The position numbers and the translations under genes were made by a program. A DNA stretch of 24,678 bases from a virus. The notes beneath the pieces are model-generated. The model was not told where the DNA came from. It worked only from the letters and a program-made list of their open reading frames with translations, and made no database searches. How positions within the stretch are numbered: position 1 is the first letter of the stretch; each line of letters starts with the position of its first letter. Location: positions 1-24,678 of IMG/VR virus record IMGVR_UViG_3300037293_000017; one strand, written 5' to 3'. This document shows, one piece after another, positions 1 to 8,202 of this stretch.

Positions 1-52
1 CGCTTAGTGCTAGGAAAATATTATCCCAGTGGCTCTTAATCAAATCAATCAT
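1..52 (-). CDS. Partial gene start, possible holin or small membrane protein
   Basis: A frame opens with ATG at 52 and stays open to the window edge, giving MIDLIKSHWDNIFLALS. It starts 17 nt after the stop of the coiled-coil protein gene, on the same strand. A short charged N-terminus running into a hydrophobic stretch, placed just after the tail fibre block, is what a holin or lysis membrane protein would look like. Only 17 residues are visible, so the function is a guess from position. Confidence 0.45.
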   Translation of the reverse strand, partial: MIDLIKSHWDNIFLALS

Positions 53-69
53 TTTAAAAATATTATTAG

Positions 70-465
70 TTACATTTCTACTGCATCGCTTTTCGGTGCT
101 TCTTTTTCTGTTGCTGCTTCTTGCAGGTCTGCTATTTCTTTGGCTGATTGCGTTGCGCTGGCTTCAAGTTCTGCAATTTCTTTATCCTTAGATTCTACTT
201 CCGCTTTTAAAGCTGTGTTATCACTTTGCAATGTTTCAATTAAAAGCAAGGCATCTATTAATACTTGCTCTAAAACATCGCTTAAAGGGAAGCCTTCTTG
301 CAGTCCTAGCGCAACGCTCTGTACGTTGTTTTGTTTTTGCGTTAGTATTTCACCGTCTTTTAATACAGTGTCTAAAAAGCCTACGTGTGCGCCCGAAATG
401 GTGCTGTTTTGATTCCAACGTACTAAAAATTCGTATGGTGTTCTGGTTTCTGTAAATTTTGACAT
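70..465 (-). CDS. Coiled-coil tail-fibre-associated protein
   Basis: The predicted protein has 131 aa. The first 60 residues look globular (MSKFTETRTPYEFLVRWNQN begins it). Residues of about 65-120 form a long Ala/Glu/Lys-rich helix with heptad-like spacing (ALKAEVESKDKEIAELEASA), probably a coiled coil. It follows the tail fibre gene by 15 nt in the same orientation and is the next-to-last gene visible in this unit. The N-terminal part resembles short proteins found after fibre genes in Bacteroidota phages, which may sit on or trimerise with the fibre. I do not recognise a named family. The start is an ATG preceded by an A-rich leader. Confidence 0.7.
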   Translation of the reverse strand: MSKFTETRTPYEFLVRWNQNSTISGAHVGFLDTVLKDGEILTQKQNNVQSVALGLQEGFPLSDVLEQVLIDALLLIETLQSDNTALKAEVESKDKEIAELEASATQSAKEIADLQEAATEKEAPKSDAVEM

Positions 466-480
466 AATTTTTATTTTTAT

Positions 481-2433
481 TTATGAACTTGTTACTGTTT
501 CGTAAGCGGTCGCACCGCCTATTCTCATTTTATCTAATGTAGTGTTAAAAAATTGCGCGCCTTTAAGGTAGGCTGGCTCGGTTGCTGTGGTAAATTGTGC
601 AAATGATACTGCACCTCTTAATATAGTGTTTGTAATTGCAGTGTTACCTAGAGTTACCGTGTTTGAACCTGCACCTATTGCGGTATGTCCAATTACAATT
701 TGATTAGTTTGGCTATTACCTAACGGCTTAGTATTGAATCCTAAAAAGACTGAATTGTTTACTATTGTTGCAGTTGAACCGTCTACAATAAAACGCCCTG
801 AAGATACTCCATTTGCTGTGTTATTACCTCCTGTTGTGTTATTAAACAAAGCATCTCTACCATTTGCTGTGTTATCAGAACCTGTTGTGTTTGAACGCAA
901 AGCATTTGATCCATTTGCTGTGTTATTACCTCCTGTTGTGTTGTTTAGCAAAGCATTTACTCCGTTTGCTGTGTTATTACCTCCTGTTGTGTTGTTTAGC
1001 AAAGCATTTACTCCGTTTGCTGTGTTACTAACTCCTGTTGTGTTTGAAAATAAAGCATTTACTCCATTTGCTGTGTTGGTAGATATATTACCGCCACCAC
1101 GCCCTACTGTTAAACCGTTTGCGTTTATGTCCGAGCCTGCTGTAACCGTGCCGCTGAACTTACCATTACCTACAACGTCTAGTTTCTCTATTGGGATAGT
1201 TTTGTTTATACCAAAATTTCCATTTGCTAAAATAACAGACCTTGCAATATCATTTGTTAAAAATTCTATATTTTTATTTTCTTTATTTCTTATTTGAAAA
1301 GTACCATCTGAATTTGCAAAACCAAGAAAGACACCCAATGTTGCCGAAGTAGAACTAAACTTTACATAAGGTCTATCAGTTTTAAAAATATTTAAAGTTT
1401 CATCTAATGTAGTTGTTCCTATTCCAACATTCGTTCCATTATCAAAAATAGAACTATTACCCACCACACCACTAGCAGTAAATTTAGGTAAAAAGTTTGT
1501 TGTTCCTGTGCCTGCCAAAAGCGTTCCGTTGCTTGCTGTAACCGTTCCGCTAAACTTACCGTTACCTACAACGTCTAGTCTCTGTGTTGGCGTGGTTTGG
1601 TTTATACCTACGTTGCCATTTGCAATTATGTTGTTTGTAAATGTTTTAACCCCCGCAACTGTCTGCGCACCTGTAAGCTGCACGCTGTTGTCTGCTGTTA
1701 CACCCTGCGCTGCTGTCGCTACTTCCGAAGTAAACGCAACAGCCTTAAACGCGGTGCCGTCGTGAATGTTTAACCTTGCGTTTTCGTCTAGCATTACAGA
1801 GCCTTTGACAGCGTTTGTAATAGTAGATAATGCAGCGGTAAAGAACTTTTGCATTCCGTTTTTAAACAAAGTATAAGCGTCTGAACGGTTGTTTGTGTCT
1901 ACTCCATTACCGTAGTTTACAAGTCTGTCTTCCTGAATTTGTGTAGGCGTGTAGTCTGTTCCATATATACCTCCAGAATGTTCTCCACGTGCACGCGCAA
2001 ATGAACCAACGCCTTGAGAGGTTGAACAATCACCACTTGCGATGGTGTCACCTCCATTTGCGCTCGCTGAATAGCCACTTGCTATCGTAGTGTCGCCTAA
2101 TGCATTAGATGCTTCGCCACTTGCTGTCGTGTTAATTCCTTGTACAAATGCTAATTCACCAGTAGCACCTCTGGTAGTGCTTGCTTGGGTTTGTGTACTT
2201 AAATCTACTGATTTAAAACCTATATTTCCATAGTTTGCAGGGTCAGCATCTTTAAGTCTGTAGCCTGTTTCACCGTTTTCTGTAACTTTTACAAGCTGAC
2301 CCGTGCTGATAGAACCTGCGTTTATTTGCGTAGGCTCGCCAGTACCGTCTTGAATCAAAACTTTTGCGTTCGCAGGCAAAACGGTGTCCGTTACTTTTTC
2401 GTTAAAATAATCCCTAAATAATTTATCTGCCAT
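481..2433 (-). CDS. Tail fibre protein with YadA-like and 17-residue repeats
   Basis: The protein has 650 aa and is probably a trimeric adsorption fibre. The N-terminal 50 residues look like a virion attachment segment. Residues of about 85-155 contain Gly/Ala/Ser repeats of the kind that form the left-handed roll of YadA heads (SGYSASANGGDTIASGDCS). The middle carries two copies of the block LDVVGNGKFSGTVTA, each preceded by NxGIN. Next come five near-perfect 17-residue units of the type NTANGVNALLNNTTGGN plus the start of a sixth. The C-terminus (to TAYETVTSS) shows no sign of a peptidase S74 intramolecular chaperone. The ATG overlaps the preceding stop as TAATG, so translation is probably coupled. 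Receptor specificity cannot be told from sequence. Confidence 0.85.
   Translation of the reverse strand: MADKLFRDYFNEKVTDTVLPANAKVLIQDGTGEPTQINAGSISTGQLVKVTENGETGYRLKDADPANYGNIGFKSVDLSTQTQASTTRGATGELAFVQGINTTASGEASNALGDTTIASGYSASANGGDTIASGDCSTSQGVGSFARARGEHSGGIYGTDYTPTQIQEDRLVNYGNGVDTNNRSDAYTLFKNGMQKFFTAALSTITNAVKGSVMLDENARLNIHDGTAFKAVAFTSEVATAAQGVTADNSVQLTGAQTVAGVKTFTNNIIANGNVGINQTTPTQRLDVVGNGKFSGTVTASNGTLLAGTGTTNFLPKFTASGVVGNSSIFDNGTNVGIGTTTLDETLNIFKTDRPYVKFSSTSATLGVFLGFANSDGTFQIRNKENKNIEFLTNDIARSVILANGNFGINKTIPIEKLDVVGNGKFSGTVTAGSDINANGLTVGRGGGNISTNTANGVNALFSNTTGVSNTANGVNALLNNTTGGNNTANGVNALLNNTTGGNNTANGSNALRSNTTGSDNTANGRDALFNNTTGGNNTANGVSSGRFIVDGSTATIVNNSVFLGFNTKPLGNSQTNQIVIGHTAIGAGSNTVTLGNTAITNTILRGAVSFAQFTTATEPAYLKGAQFFNTTLDKMRIGGATAYETVTSS
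811..1079 (-). repeat. 51-bp tandem repeat array inside the tail fibre gene
   Basis: The string ATTTGCTGTGTT (plus strand) recurs at 811, 862, 913, 964, 1015 and 1066, an exact 51-bp period that keeps frame (17 codons). The units starting near 964 and 1015 are almost identical over their whole length, while outer units differ more. The encoded unit is NTANG-x5-NTTG-x3. An in-frame, nearly identical internal pair suggests recent unequal recombination. Confidence 0.9.
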
Positions 2434-3005
2434 TATGCGTATATTAATCGGTTATTGTTACCGTCTGTTAAAATCTCAAATAATTCACTCAATAAATAAT
2501 CGTTATCGGTTACTAAAACAAAGCCCGCATCTTCTAAACTCGTAAATAAAGGCGACTTAAAACGTTCACGCGCTTCTAGTTCTAACTGATAACCATTAAA
2601 ATCTGCGTTTCCATTTCCTATACTTACCGTAAGGTTAAGTAAATCCACTCCATTAAACGCACCCATTAGCCTAAATAGACCGTTATAATCCTCAACTATT
2701 ACACCTAGCCTTATATCTTGAAACCTATCTAAATCAAAGCTACTTTCTAACTCTATTTTTTTAAGTATTAAATTTACTTTTTGCTCATATCCGTTATTAT
2801 CAATTAAACTTTCGCTTAAATCAGTACCATTTGCCAGTGTTTCAAACTTATAAACTATCGTAAGCGGGTAAGACTCTAAATTAACACCCCTAACGCCTTG
2901 TATTTGTGTGAGGTTATATTGCTGCCAACTCCACAAATAAACGTTTCTAACGCCTCCTAGCGTGTCTTTACACGGTTCTGTACGCCCTCTATCTATCTGA
3001 CCCAT
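2433..3005 (-). CDS. Virion protein, paralogue of the 5606-6145 tail-tube-like protein
   Basis: The protein has 190 aa. Its N-terminus (GRTEPCKDTLGGVRNVYL) matches the protein at 5606-6145 (GRTEPCKDTLGGIRAVYL) almost residue for residue. Later blocks also match: IVYKFETLANG versus TVYKFEALAEG, and ADFNGYQLELEARE versus ADFNGYNLTFSAQE. The two are therefore paralogues in one virion. This copy lies between the connector protein and the tail fibre, overlapping the former by 17 nt and the latter by TAATG. The more abundant tube subunit is probably the other copy, beside the capsid gene. This one may make a specialised ring, tip or fibre adaptor; that role is inferred. Confidence 0.75.
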   Translation of the reverse strand: MGQIDRGRTEPCKDTLGGVRNVYLWSWQQYNLTQIQGVRGVNLESYPLTIVYKFETLANGTDLSESLIDNNGYEQKVNLILKKIELESSFDLDRFQDIRLGVIVEDYNGLFRLMGAFNGVDLLNLTVSIGNGNADFNGYQLELEARERFKSPLFTSLEDAGFVLVTDNDYLLSELFEILTDGNNNRLIYA

Positions 3006-3549
3006 CGAGATACCATAATTTTATGCGTGGTGAGTCTTTTAAATAGAAACCGCCTACTATATTGCTGCTAATTACAGGATCGATATCGTAATTATTCGGC
3101 TGCGCTTGTTGATACTCTGGTATCTCATGCCCTTTATCTTCTAAATATCTTTCTAACCTGTCTATATAAACCTGCGCTTTTTCTCTTATGGCATTGGTGC
3201 GTCTGCTTATTATTGTGTCTTGCGTGTTTTGCGCGTCTGGCGGTGTTACGTCAAACACTCCATTATTATTTACCGACATACTAGCAAATAAAAGATATTC
3301 GGCAAACACGCTATTCCATAAAATAGGCTTGCAATAGTCAAACACTATTTTTCTGTAATGCCCTGTAAGGCTTTCTATGCCATCATCTGTTATATCTTGC
3401 AGTATCTTATCTATTAACGCAGTACCTAGCGTAGGCTCTAGTACAAAGACCTGCTGCTCTGGTATCATGTATGCGTATTTGTCGACGTCAACATTACCGC
3501 CCATTGGCGTGTTACGTGTTATTTCTATGGGTTGTATGATTAAAGCCAT
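2989..3549 (-). CDS. Head-tail connector-like protein
   Basis: The protein has 186 aa if started at the ATG at 3549, which overlaps the portal stop as TAATG. A 15-nt longer form would need a TTG start and is less likely. It is mostly helical, with an N-terminal segment (VDVDKYAYMIPEQQVFVLEP) and a middle typical of small adaptor proteins that sit under the portal in Bacteroidota phages (gp6/DUF6712-like). It is followed directly by a tail-tube-like paralogue. Position after portal and size support a connector role; no catalytic motif is visible. Confidence 0.65.
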   Translation of the reverse strand: MALIIQPIEITRNTPMGGNVDVDKYAYMIPEQQVFVLEPTLGTALIDKILQDITDDGIESLTGHYRKIVFDYCKPILWNSVFAEYLLFASMSVNNNGVFDVTPPDAQNTQDTIISRRTNAIREKAQVYIDRLERYLEDKGHEIPEYQQAQPNNYDIDPVISSNIVGGFYLKDSPRIKLWYLDGSDR

Positions 3550-5216
3550 TATCTTAGTTTCCAAAAGTTATTACTAGGACTTGCAATTTGTGCTACCTCT
3601 TTATCGTTTACTGGTAGTCTAAAATCTGCCCTATCGCTTGGGTCTAGTTCTAAGATTCTACGCCTTGCCTCGTTTACTGAAATGCGCTCATTGTTACGTC
3701 TTAAGTATATTTGACGCTGCCAGAAATGCTTGCAGTTAACGCCACCTTTGTATAAAAATATGTCATAAGTATTAGAACCGCCTTCACCCATTTTTTTTTG
3801 CACAATAGTTTTACTAGCCGCATCAATATCTTCTTTGCGATAAACTAATTTTGCACCCATAACGTCTCGGCAAAACTTACGTTCTGGAGCTGAATTACCT
3901 TTATACACATAACGCACTTTAAAAAGTCCGTTATCTTGCGATTTACTTGCGTTGTTAGGACTGTTATTTATCGGGCTTGCGAGGTTTATGTCTACGGGTA
4001 TGCCGCGGATAGCCTCTTCGCTTATAAGTTCCCACTCATCGCCCATTACCTCGCCTAGACCTATTAAAAACGCTGACCCGTCTGGCTCTTGCTCGCTTAG
4101 TGTAGTAGTTTCTACTGGCGCGTCCATCATTTCCTCTTGCTCCTCTTTTTTATTTAAGGCTTCAAAATACAAATCTAAATTTATACCTTGCTCTTGCAAA
4201 AATGGTGTGATGCTATCTATTATTAAGTCCTGCTCTGGATTAATGCGCATATCCATTGTCAAACTCAAAGCGGTTTGTAATTCTTCTGCGTTATTTCCTA
4301 GCCCGCTGTTATCTTTGATACCAAACAAAACAGGAGATACTACACCGTGAGCGCGCATTATTTTTTCCTCGCCTTGCTTGTTTACGCTTTCCCATTGCTT
4401 ATGCGAGTCGCTAACTTGCAAAGGCACTATTTCTACCGCAGCTTCTTTGCCGTCGTTAAATGATATGATAATCTTGCCAGCGTTTGTGCTGCCAGTCATT
4501 TGCATCTTTATACGTCTTTCAATCTCTTCGCGTTGCTCTTCGCTTGCTGGTACACCGTTGTTCATGTTTACAATGTAGCCGTAAGAAAATCCGTTTTTAA
4601 TGTGGTTTATATAATAGTTAGAGATTTCCTCCTCCATTTCTGCATACTGCAGACCGCTTTGATACTTTGGTAAAGAGTAATAAGACGCGCTGTCTTGCGC
4701 ATCGTTAATATATAAAATTTCAGTTTCTGAACCGTTTGTTGTTCCGTATTTAGGTATAAACTTAGGCTCATACTTCTTCACGTTTTTCCATTCTTCAGAA
4801 TACCAAAATCCATCTACTTCTCCGTCCTCGTTAACCTTGTTAAACGCTAATTTTGTAACGTCAATATACTTGGCTTGCTTTGTTCCGTTTTTGTTTGTAA
4901 TGATTTGAAACGCAGCGTTAAACTGCAAAGCATAATCTTTTATGACCTTGCGCATATCGCGCTTAGGTATAGCCGCTAACATCTTAGCATAATCCATAGG
5001 CTTGCGTGCTGCATCTCTAGCGTATAAACCACGCCCAAAATAAAGGTTTCTGTAACCGTTTATAATTGTGCTATTCGTTGGGCTTCCGATATACCTATCT
5101 TCTACGTACTGAAAATAAGAATTGTCTTTTCCGTTTAAAACCCAATCCTTACCCCTTACCTCTTCTATTTTAGGCTTTACGTAATTGTTTAACTGTATTA
5201 CTTTTATGTCGCTCAT
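3549..5216 (-). CDS. Portal protein with a C-terminal Cys/His-containing extension
   Basis: The protein has 555 aa from the ATG at 5216, which overlaps the preceding stop as ATGA. A frame reaching 5258 starts with TTG and is rejected. The first roughly 370 residues have portal features: an N-terminal clamp/wing region, the segment VVSPVLFGIKDNSGLGNNAE, and a following helix with an EEL motif, as in portals of Bacteroidota siphoviruses. After an acidic linker (about residues 370-430), a separate domain of about residues 433-506 carries FCRDVMG, YRKEDI and GGVNCKHFWQRQIY. This pattern resembles the C-terminal end of phage MuF/head-morphogenesis proteins. No separate MuF gene is seen nearby, so the portal may have absorbed part of that function. 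The portal assignment is firm; the extension's role is inferred. Confidence 0.85.
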   Translation of the reverse strand: MSDIKVIQLNNYVKPKIEEVRGKDWVLNGKDNSYFQYVEDRYIGSPTNSTIINGYRNLYFGRGLYARDAARKPMDYAKMLAAIPKRDMRKVIKDYALQFNAAFQIITNKNGTKQAKYIDVTKLAFNKVNEDGEVDGFWYSEEWKNVKKYEPKFIPKYGTTNGSETEILYINDAQDSASYYSLPKYQSGLQYAEMEEEISNYYINHIKNGFSYGYIVNMNNGVPASEEQREEIERRIKMQMTGSTNAGKIIISFNDGKEAAVEIVPLQVSDSHKQWESVNKQGEEKIMRAHGVVSPVLFGIKDNSGLGNNAEELQTALSLTMDMRINPEQDLIIDSITPFLQEQGINLDLYFEALNKKEEQEEMMDAPVETTTLSEQEPDGSAFLIGLGEVMGDEWELISEEAIRGIPVDINLASPINNSPNNASKSQDNGLFKVRYVYKGNSAPERKFCRDVMGAKLVYRKEDIDAASKTIVQKKMGEGGSNTYDIFLYKGGVNCKHFWQRQIYLRRNNERISVNEARRRILELDPSDRADFRLPVNDKEVAQIASPSNNFWKLR

Positions 5217-5518
5217 GCTCTTAGTGTGTAATTTTGTAAGTCGGTTTGATTTGTGCAATAGATTTCGCCTCTATAAACCACTTTTAAACCGTTATAAATA
5301 TCGATAGTTAAGTTGCTGCCCTCGCTTAATGTTATGCTGTCTGTCGGCATTGTAAATGACAAATAGCCTAGCACCTCAACGTTAGGCGCAAACGTTTCCG
5401 ACGTAAAAGTGTTACCGTTTGCCTTATCTTTTAGCGTATAAAACACTTCAGTAAGGTTAAAACTACGCGGTATAAATTTAAAGTTAAAATTTGCTAAGTC
5501 TTGGTTAACTATCTTCAT
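5213..5518 (-). CDS. Small beta-rich structural protein upstream of portal
   Basis: The protein has 101 aa and no recognised family. It has short alternating hydrophobic strands (VEVLGYLSFTMP, NLTIDIYNGLKVVYRGEIY), suggesting a small beta sandwich. It is the first gene after the late promoter-like element at 5523-5551, whose last base lies 4 nt before the ATG. Its stop overlaps the portal start as ATGA, so it is co-translated with portal. A virion or head-assembly accessory role fits the context. Confidence 0.7.
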   Translation of the reverse strand: MKIVNQDLANFNFKFIPRSFNLTEVFYTLKDKANGNTFTSETFAPNVEVLGYLSFTMPTDSITLSEGSNLTIDIYNGLKVVYRGEIYCTNQTDLQNYTLRA

Positions 5519-5522
5519 GTAG

Positions 5523-5551
5523 TTAAAACGATTAGTATGTGTATTTGTTTA
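5523..5551 (-). promoter_or_regulatory. Late promoter-like element A (portal/fibre unit)
   Basis: On the minus strand the site reads TAAACAAA, 11 nt, ATCGTTTTAA, then CTAC and the ATG at 5518. It is one of four matching copies, all before structural transcription units. It lies just downstream of the terminator at 5554-5587, as expected for a new transcription start. If TTTTAA is the -10 box, transcription would begin at or next to the ATG. Confidence 0.75.
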
Positions 5552-5553
5552 AT

Positions 5554-5587
5554 AAAAAAAGCCCCTAAAATTAATTAGAGGCTTTTT
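5554..5587. terminator. Intrinsic terminator, usable on both strands
   Basis: On the minus strand the hairpin is AAAAAGCCTCTAA, loop TTAATT, TTAGGGGCTTTTTTT, with one G-T wobble in the stem and T-runs on either strand. It follows the tail-tube-like gene (stop at 5606) and precedes late element A. It would end transcripts of the protease-capsid-tube unit, and would also stop any plus-strand transcript. Confidence 0.85.
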
Positions 5588-5605
5588 GCTTAAATATTTG
5601 TTTTA

Positions 5606-6145
5606 CTATGGGTTAATCGGTGTGCCGTCAACTAATGCTTCAAGTGCGGTTTTAGTTGCTGAATCTAAAAGCGGTGCGATTTTGTTTTCTTGTGCTGAAA
5701 ACGTTAAATTGTAACCGTTAAAATCTGCCTTTGCGCCACCTGTTCCGATAGTGCTACCTGTGGTTTCCATACCCTCGCTTATTCCTGCGACGTGGTAATT
5801 ATCGTTATTATCTCTAACGACTATTACAGGTCTACCAGCAACTATCTTATCCACTTGCGCGTGTGTTAAAACATCTTGCTTCTTTAATACTAAAGTAAGC
5901 GTTTGAGTGTTAACTCTTGTACCTGCCTCACGGCTTCCTATTAGACCTTGGTCAAAAGTATTGCCCTCTGCTAGTGCTTCAAACTTGTAAACCGTGGTTA
6001 ACTCTGCTGCAATAGCCGTAACTGCTCCGTCTAGTACTGTAAATGCTCCATCTGCCTCGACAAAATCTGCAAGGTACACCGCCCGAATACCTCCGAGCGT
6101 GTCCTTACATGGTTCTGTGCGTCCTTTTGTTACCAAACAGCTCAT
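5606..6145 (-). CDS. Major tail tube-like protein
   Basis: The protein has 179 aa. It follows the major capsid gene with a TAATG overlap and is followed by a strong terminator, a layout that fits an abundant virion protein. It opens with GRTEPCKDTLGGIRAVYL and contains ADFNGYNLTFSAQE near the C-terminus; both are shared with the protein at 2433-3005. Mixed beta content and length (160-200 aa) fit a tail tube subunit, but no signature motif proves it. A head-completion or decoration protein is the main alternative. Confidence 0.65.
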   Translation of the reverse strand: MSCLVTKGRTEPCKDTLGGIRAVYLADFVEADGAFTVLDGAVTAIAAELTTVYKFEALAEGNTFDQGLIGSREAGTRVNTQTLTLVLKKQDVLTHAQVDKIVAGRPVIVVRDNNDNYHVAGISEGMETTGSTIGTGGAKADFNGYNLTFSAQENKIAPLLDSATKTALEALVDGTPINP

Positions 6146-7053
6146 TATGCGCCTACGTAATAAACGATATCCTCTGAATTGTAGTAGTTTACACCACCGT
6201 TGTAAACCATTTTCATCCTAACTTGCCCGTCAAATAACACATCTTCCATGTCTTTAACTCTGATTTCGTTGTGATCTCCTAGCAAGCCAGTTGCAAAAGC
6301 AAGGTTCTTAACCTCATAAGCAACTATCGTGTTGTCAGCAAGTCCGTTAACTATCTCTAGTGTGTAACGACCGAATACTAATGAAGTATTTGCGTTTCCA
6401 CCTAGACCGTTTATCGCTCCAAAAGAGGTAAGCTTCTGCAAGTACTTAGTAGCCACGTCAGGAGATACAATAAATACAAGGCTCTTACGTAGCATTGCGG
6501 TAGGAATTGAGTTCTCTACCAACTCCAAAGCTTCTATAACGTTGTCCTTTGTTATTGCACCCGCTGGTGTAGGCTTAATTACTGCTGCATCGGCTCTAAA
6601 CAACTTTGTAAAGCCGTCCCACTCACCTACATTTGCAGAATCTCCGTTCCATATGAGGTCATCTGTACGTTGTGCTGTACTTGCTAAAACCTCGGCAAGT
6701 ATTGCGCTCTCGATGTCAGCAGCTAGAGTGTCGTTAAAGGCGCTTGCACCAAAACCGTCTTCGCTCCATGTTTGTCTAAAATCTTCCTTACATACTTCTA
6801 AGTTGTTCATCAACTTAACAGGAATTATCTGTCGCTCATTAAGAAGGATTGCACCCGATGGAGTGAATCCACAAGAATAAGCGACGGTACCGTCCGTGTA
6901 TCTAATACGTCTTAGACTGATTTTATCGTTTACGTTAAATAAAGGCGTAATTAAGCCCTTTGCTAGAGTGTCAGCTTCTCTGAATGCTGCACCGATTATT
7001 TCACCTGCGACCTTGCCCGCATAGTTACTTGATACTGTTGTAGTTGTTGCCAT
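6145..7053 (-). CDS. Major capsid protein, HK97-fold type
   Basis: The protein has 302 aa, the usual size for a processed or small HK97-like capsid subunit. The N-terminal region (MATTTTVSSNYAGKVAGEII) is followed by a long helix-rich segment. A long P-domain-like part includes ADIESAILAEVLASTAQRTD, and the C-terminal strands include GDHNEIRVKDMEDVLFDGQV and end NYYNSEDIVYYVGA. It lies 3 nt after the prohead protease/scaffold gene, the standard order for this pair. The next gene overlaps it by TAATG. The call rests on context plus this arrangement. Confidence 0.85.
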   Translation of the reverse strand: MATTTTVSSNYAGKVAGEIIGAAFREADTLAKGLITPLFNVNDKISLRRIRYTDGTVAYSCGFTPSGAILLNERQIIPVKLMNNLEVCKEDFRQTWSEDGFGASAFNDTLAADIESAILAEVLASTAQRTDDLIWNGDSANVGEWDGFTKLFRADAAVIKPTPAGAITKDNVIEALELVENSIPTAMLRKSLVFIVSPDVATKYLQKLTSFGAINGLGGNANTSLVFGRYTLEIVNGLADNTIVAYEVKNLAFATGLLGDHNEIRVKDMEDVLFDGQVRMKMVYNGGVNYYNSEDIVYYVGA

Positions 7054-7056
7054 TTT

Positions 7057-8151
7057 TTAGTTTCTATTTTTTTGAATTTGAGCAAGTATGCGCCCTTTGG
7101 CGGTTGCTGGTCTTTCGGTTAGTGTTACTTGTGATTTTGCTTGTATGCGTGTAGTTGCTGGCTGCTCGCCCATTTTAGAAAGTGCTAGTTTAAAGTCTGC
7201 GTTTTCTTGCTTAACCTCGGCTAGTTGCGTAGTCAAAGAATTTAAACCGAACCTTTTTTCTAACGCGTTAAAAAATTTATTCATTTCGTCGTCGGATAGT
7301 TCCGCTTCAACTTCTGGAGCGTCCTCTGCTGGTGCTGCTTCTGGTTGCATAATCTCTGCGATTATACCTTCCTCTGCGATAACCATCATAGTGCCATCCT
7401 CTAGGCTATACTCGCCTACTGGTAAAGGTACTTGCTCGCCCTCGTTCTCAATAAATACAACCGTACCTACCTCTAGTGCCTCGCCGTCATAAAAGACTTC
7501 TACACCGTCAGCGGTTATTACGCTGCCTGCTAGTTTAACGTCCGCTGGTTTTGATGCGTTAATTAGGGCTTCACCTAATCGCTGCAAAATCCCTTTGGAC
7601 TCATTTTGTTTATTCATAGTTACATTTTTAGTTATCTCTTTTAAGTTAAAAATTCCGTCAATACTAAAGCCTAATATCTTGCCGTCTTTGGCATCTTGCC
7701 ACACTTTGTCATCGTGTACCTTCATCATTACCGCCCATGAGCCTACGCGGTCAGTAAAGCCAAATTTTCGCGTCTTATCGTGTACGTCGTCTTCTATAAT
7801 CCACGATTCAACCACGCTCACCGCATCGCTTCCTAAATCAATCTCATGCTCTAGTGTGCTGTTGTTTACGTTGCCTTTTTTCACAAAATCGTGAGCGGCT
7901 TGTACTATTGTTTTGCTAGAAAAAACTAGGTTGTAGTCACCGCTCTCGTCGCTTCTAAAAATAGGCTTGTTTGGCACTAACGCTATACCCATAAGTATTC
8001 TGCGCTCCTCGTCTACCGTTGCAAGTTTTACCGTCTTTTTTTGCTCGGATAGTGTGATCCAGTTGCTCTGCATGGCTGGACTTTTAACCACCGACAAAGC
8101 GTAGACGCCCTCGTTTTCTTTTGGATTATACTCAACGTTGTAGATTCTCAT
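7057..8151 (-). CDS. Prohead protease (XkdF-like) fused to a scaffold-like C-terminus
   Basis: The protein has 364 aa. The first roughly 170 residues match the XkdF-type phage serine protease pattern: STLEHEI with His102, VESWIIED with Ser117, and KDGKILGFSIDGIF near 157-168. His102 and Ser117 are the likely catalytic pair. The remaining roughly 190 residues are Ala/Glu-rich and include a coiled-coil-like part (LTTQLAEVKQENADFKLALS), as expected of an internal scaffold that the protease later degrades. It directly precedes the capsid gene and is the first gene after late element B. Confidence 0.85.
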   Translation of the reverse strand: MRIYNVEYNPKENEGVYALSVVKSPAMQSNWITLSEQKKTVKLATVDEERRILMGIALVPNKPIFRSDESGDYNLVFSSKTIVQAAHDFVKKGNVNNSTLEHEIDLGSDAVSVVESWIIEDDVHDKTRKFGFTDRVGSWAVMMKVHDDKVWQDAKDGKILGFSIDGIFNLKEITKNVTMNKQNESKGILQRLGEALINASKPADVKLAGSVITADGVEVFYDGEALEVGTVVFIENEGEQVPLPVGEYSLEDGTMMVIAEEGIIAEIMQPEAAPAEDAPEVEAELSDDEMNKFFNALEKRFGLNSLTTQLAEVKQENADFKLALSKMGEQPATTRIQAKSQVTLTERPATAKGRILAQIQKNRN

Positions 8152-8155
8152 ATAG

Positions 8156-8184
8156 TTATAACGATAGCCTAAACCTTTTGTTTA
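8156..8184 (-). promoter_or_regulatory. Late promoter-like element B (protease/capsid unit)
   Basis: On the minus strand this reads TAAACAAA, 11 nt, ATCGTTATAA, then CTAT and the ATG at 8151. Spacing to the start codon is identical to copy A. It drives, by position, the protease, capsid and tail-tube-like genes and sits in the 51-bp gap after the tape measure gene. Confidence 0.75.
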
Positions 8185-8202
8185 ACTCAAAATAAAAATA
8201 AA

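Noticed and set aside
811-1079. Regular repeats as a CRISPR array
   Set aside because: The 51-bp units are contiguous, coding, in frame and have no unique spacers.
734-1297. Long plus-strand open frame (187 codons) across the fibre repeats
   Set aside because: It is the mirror of the 51-bp repeats in the tail fibre gene, whose period is a multiple of three, so the opposite strand stays open too. Its Pro/Val-rich repeat product has no leader or promoter.
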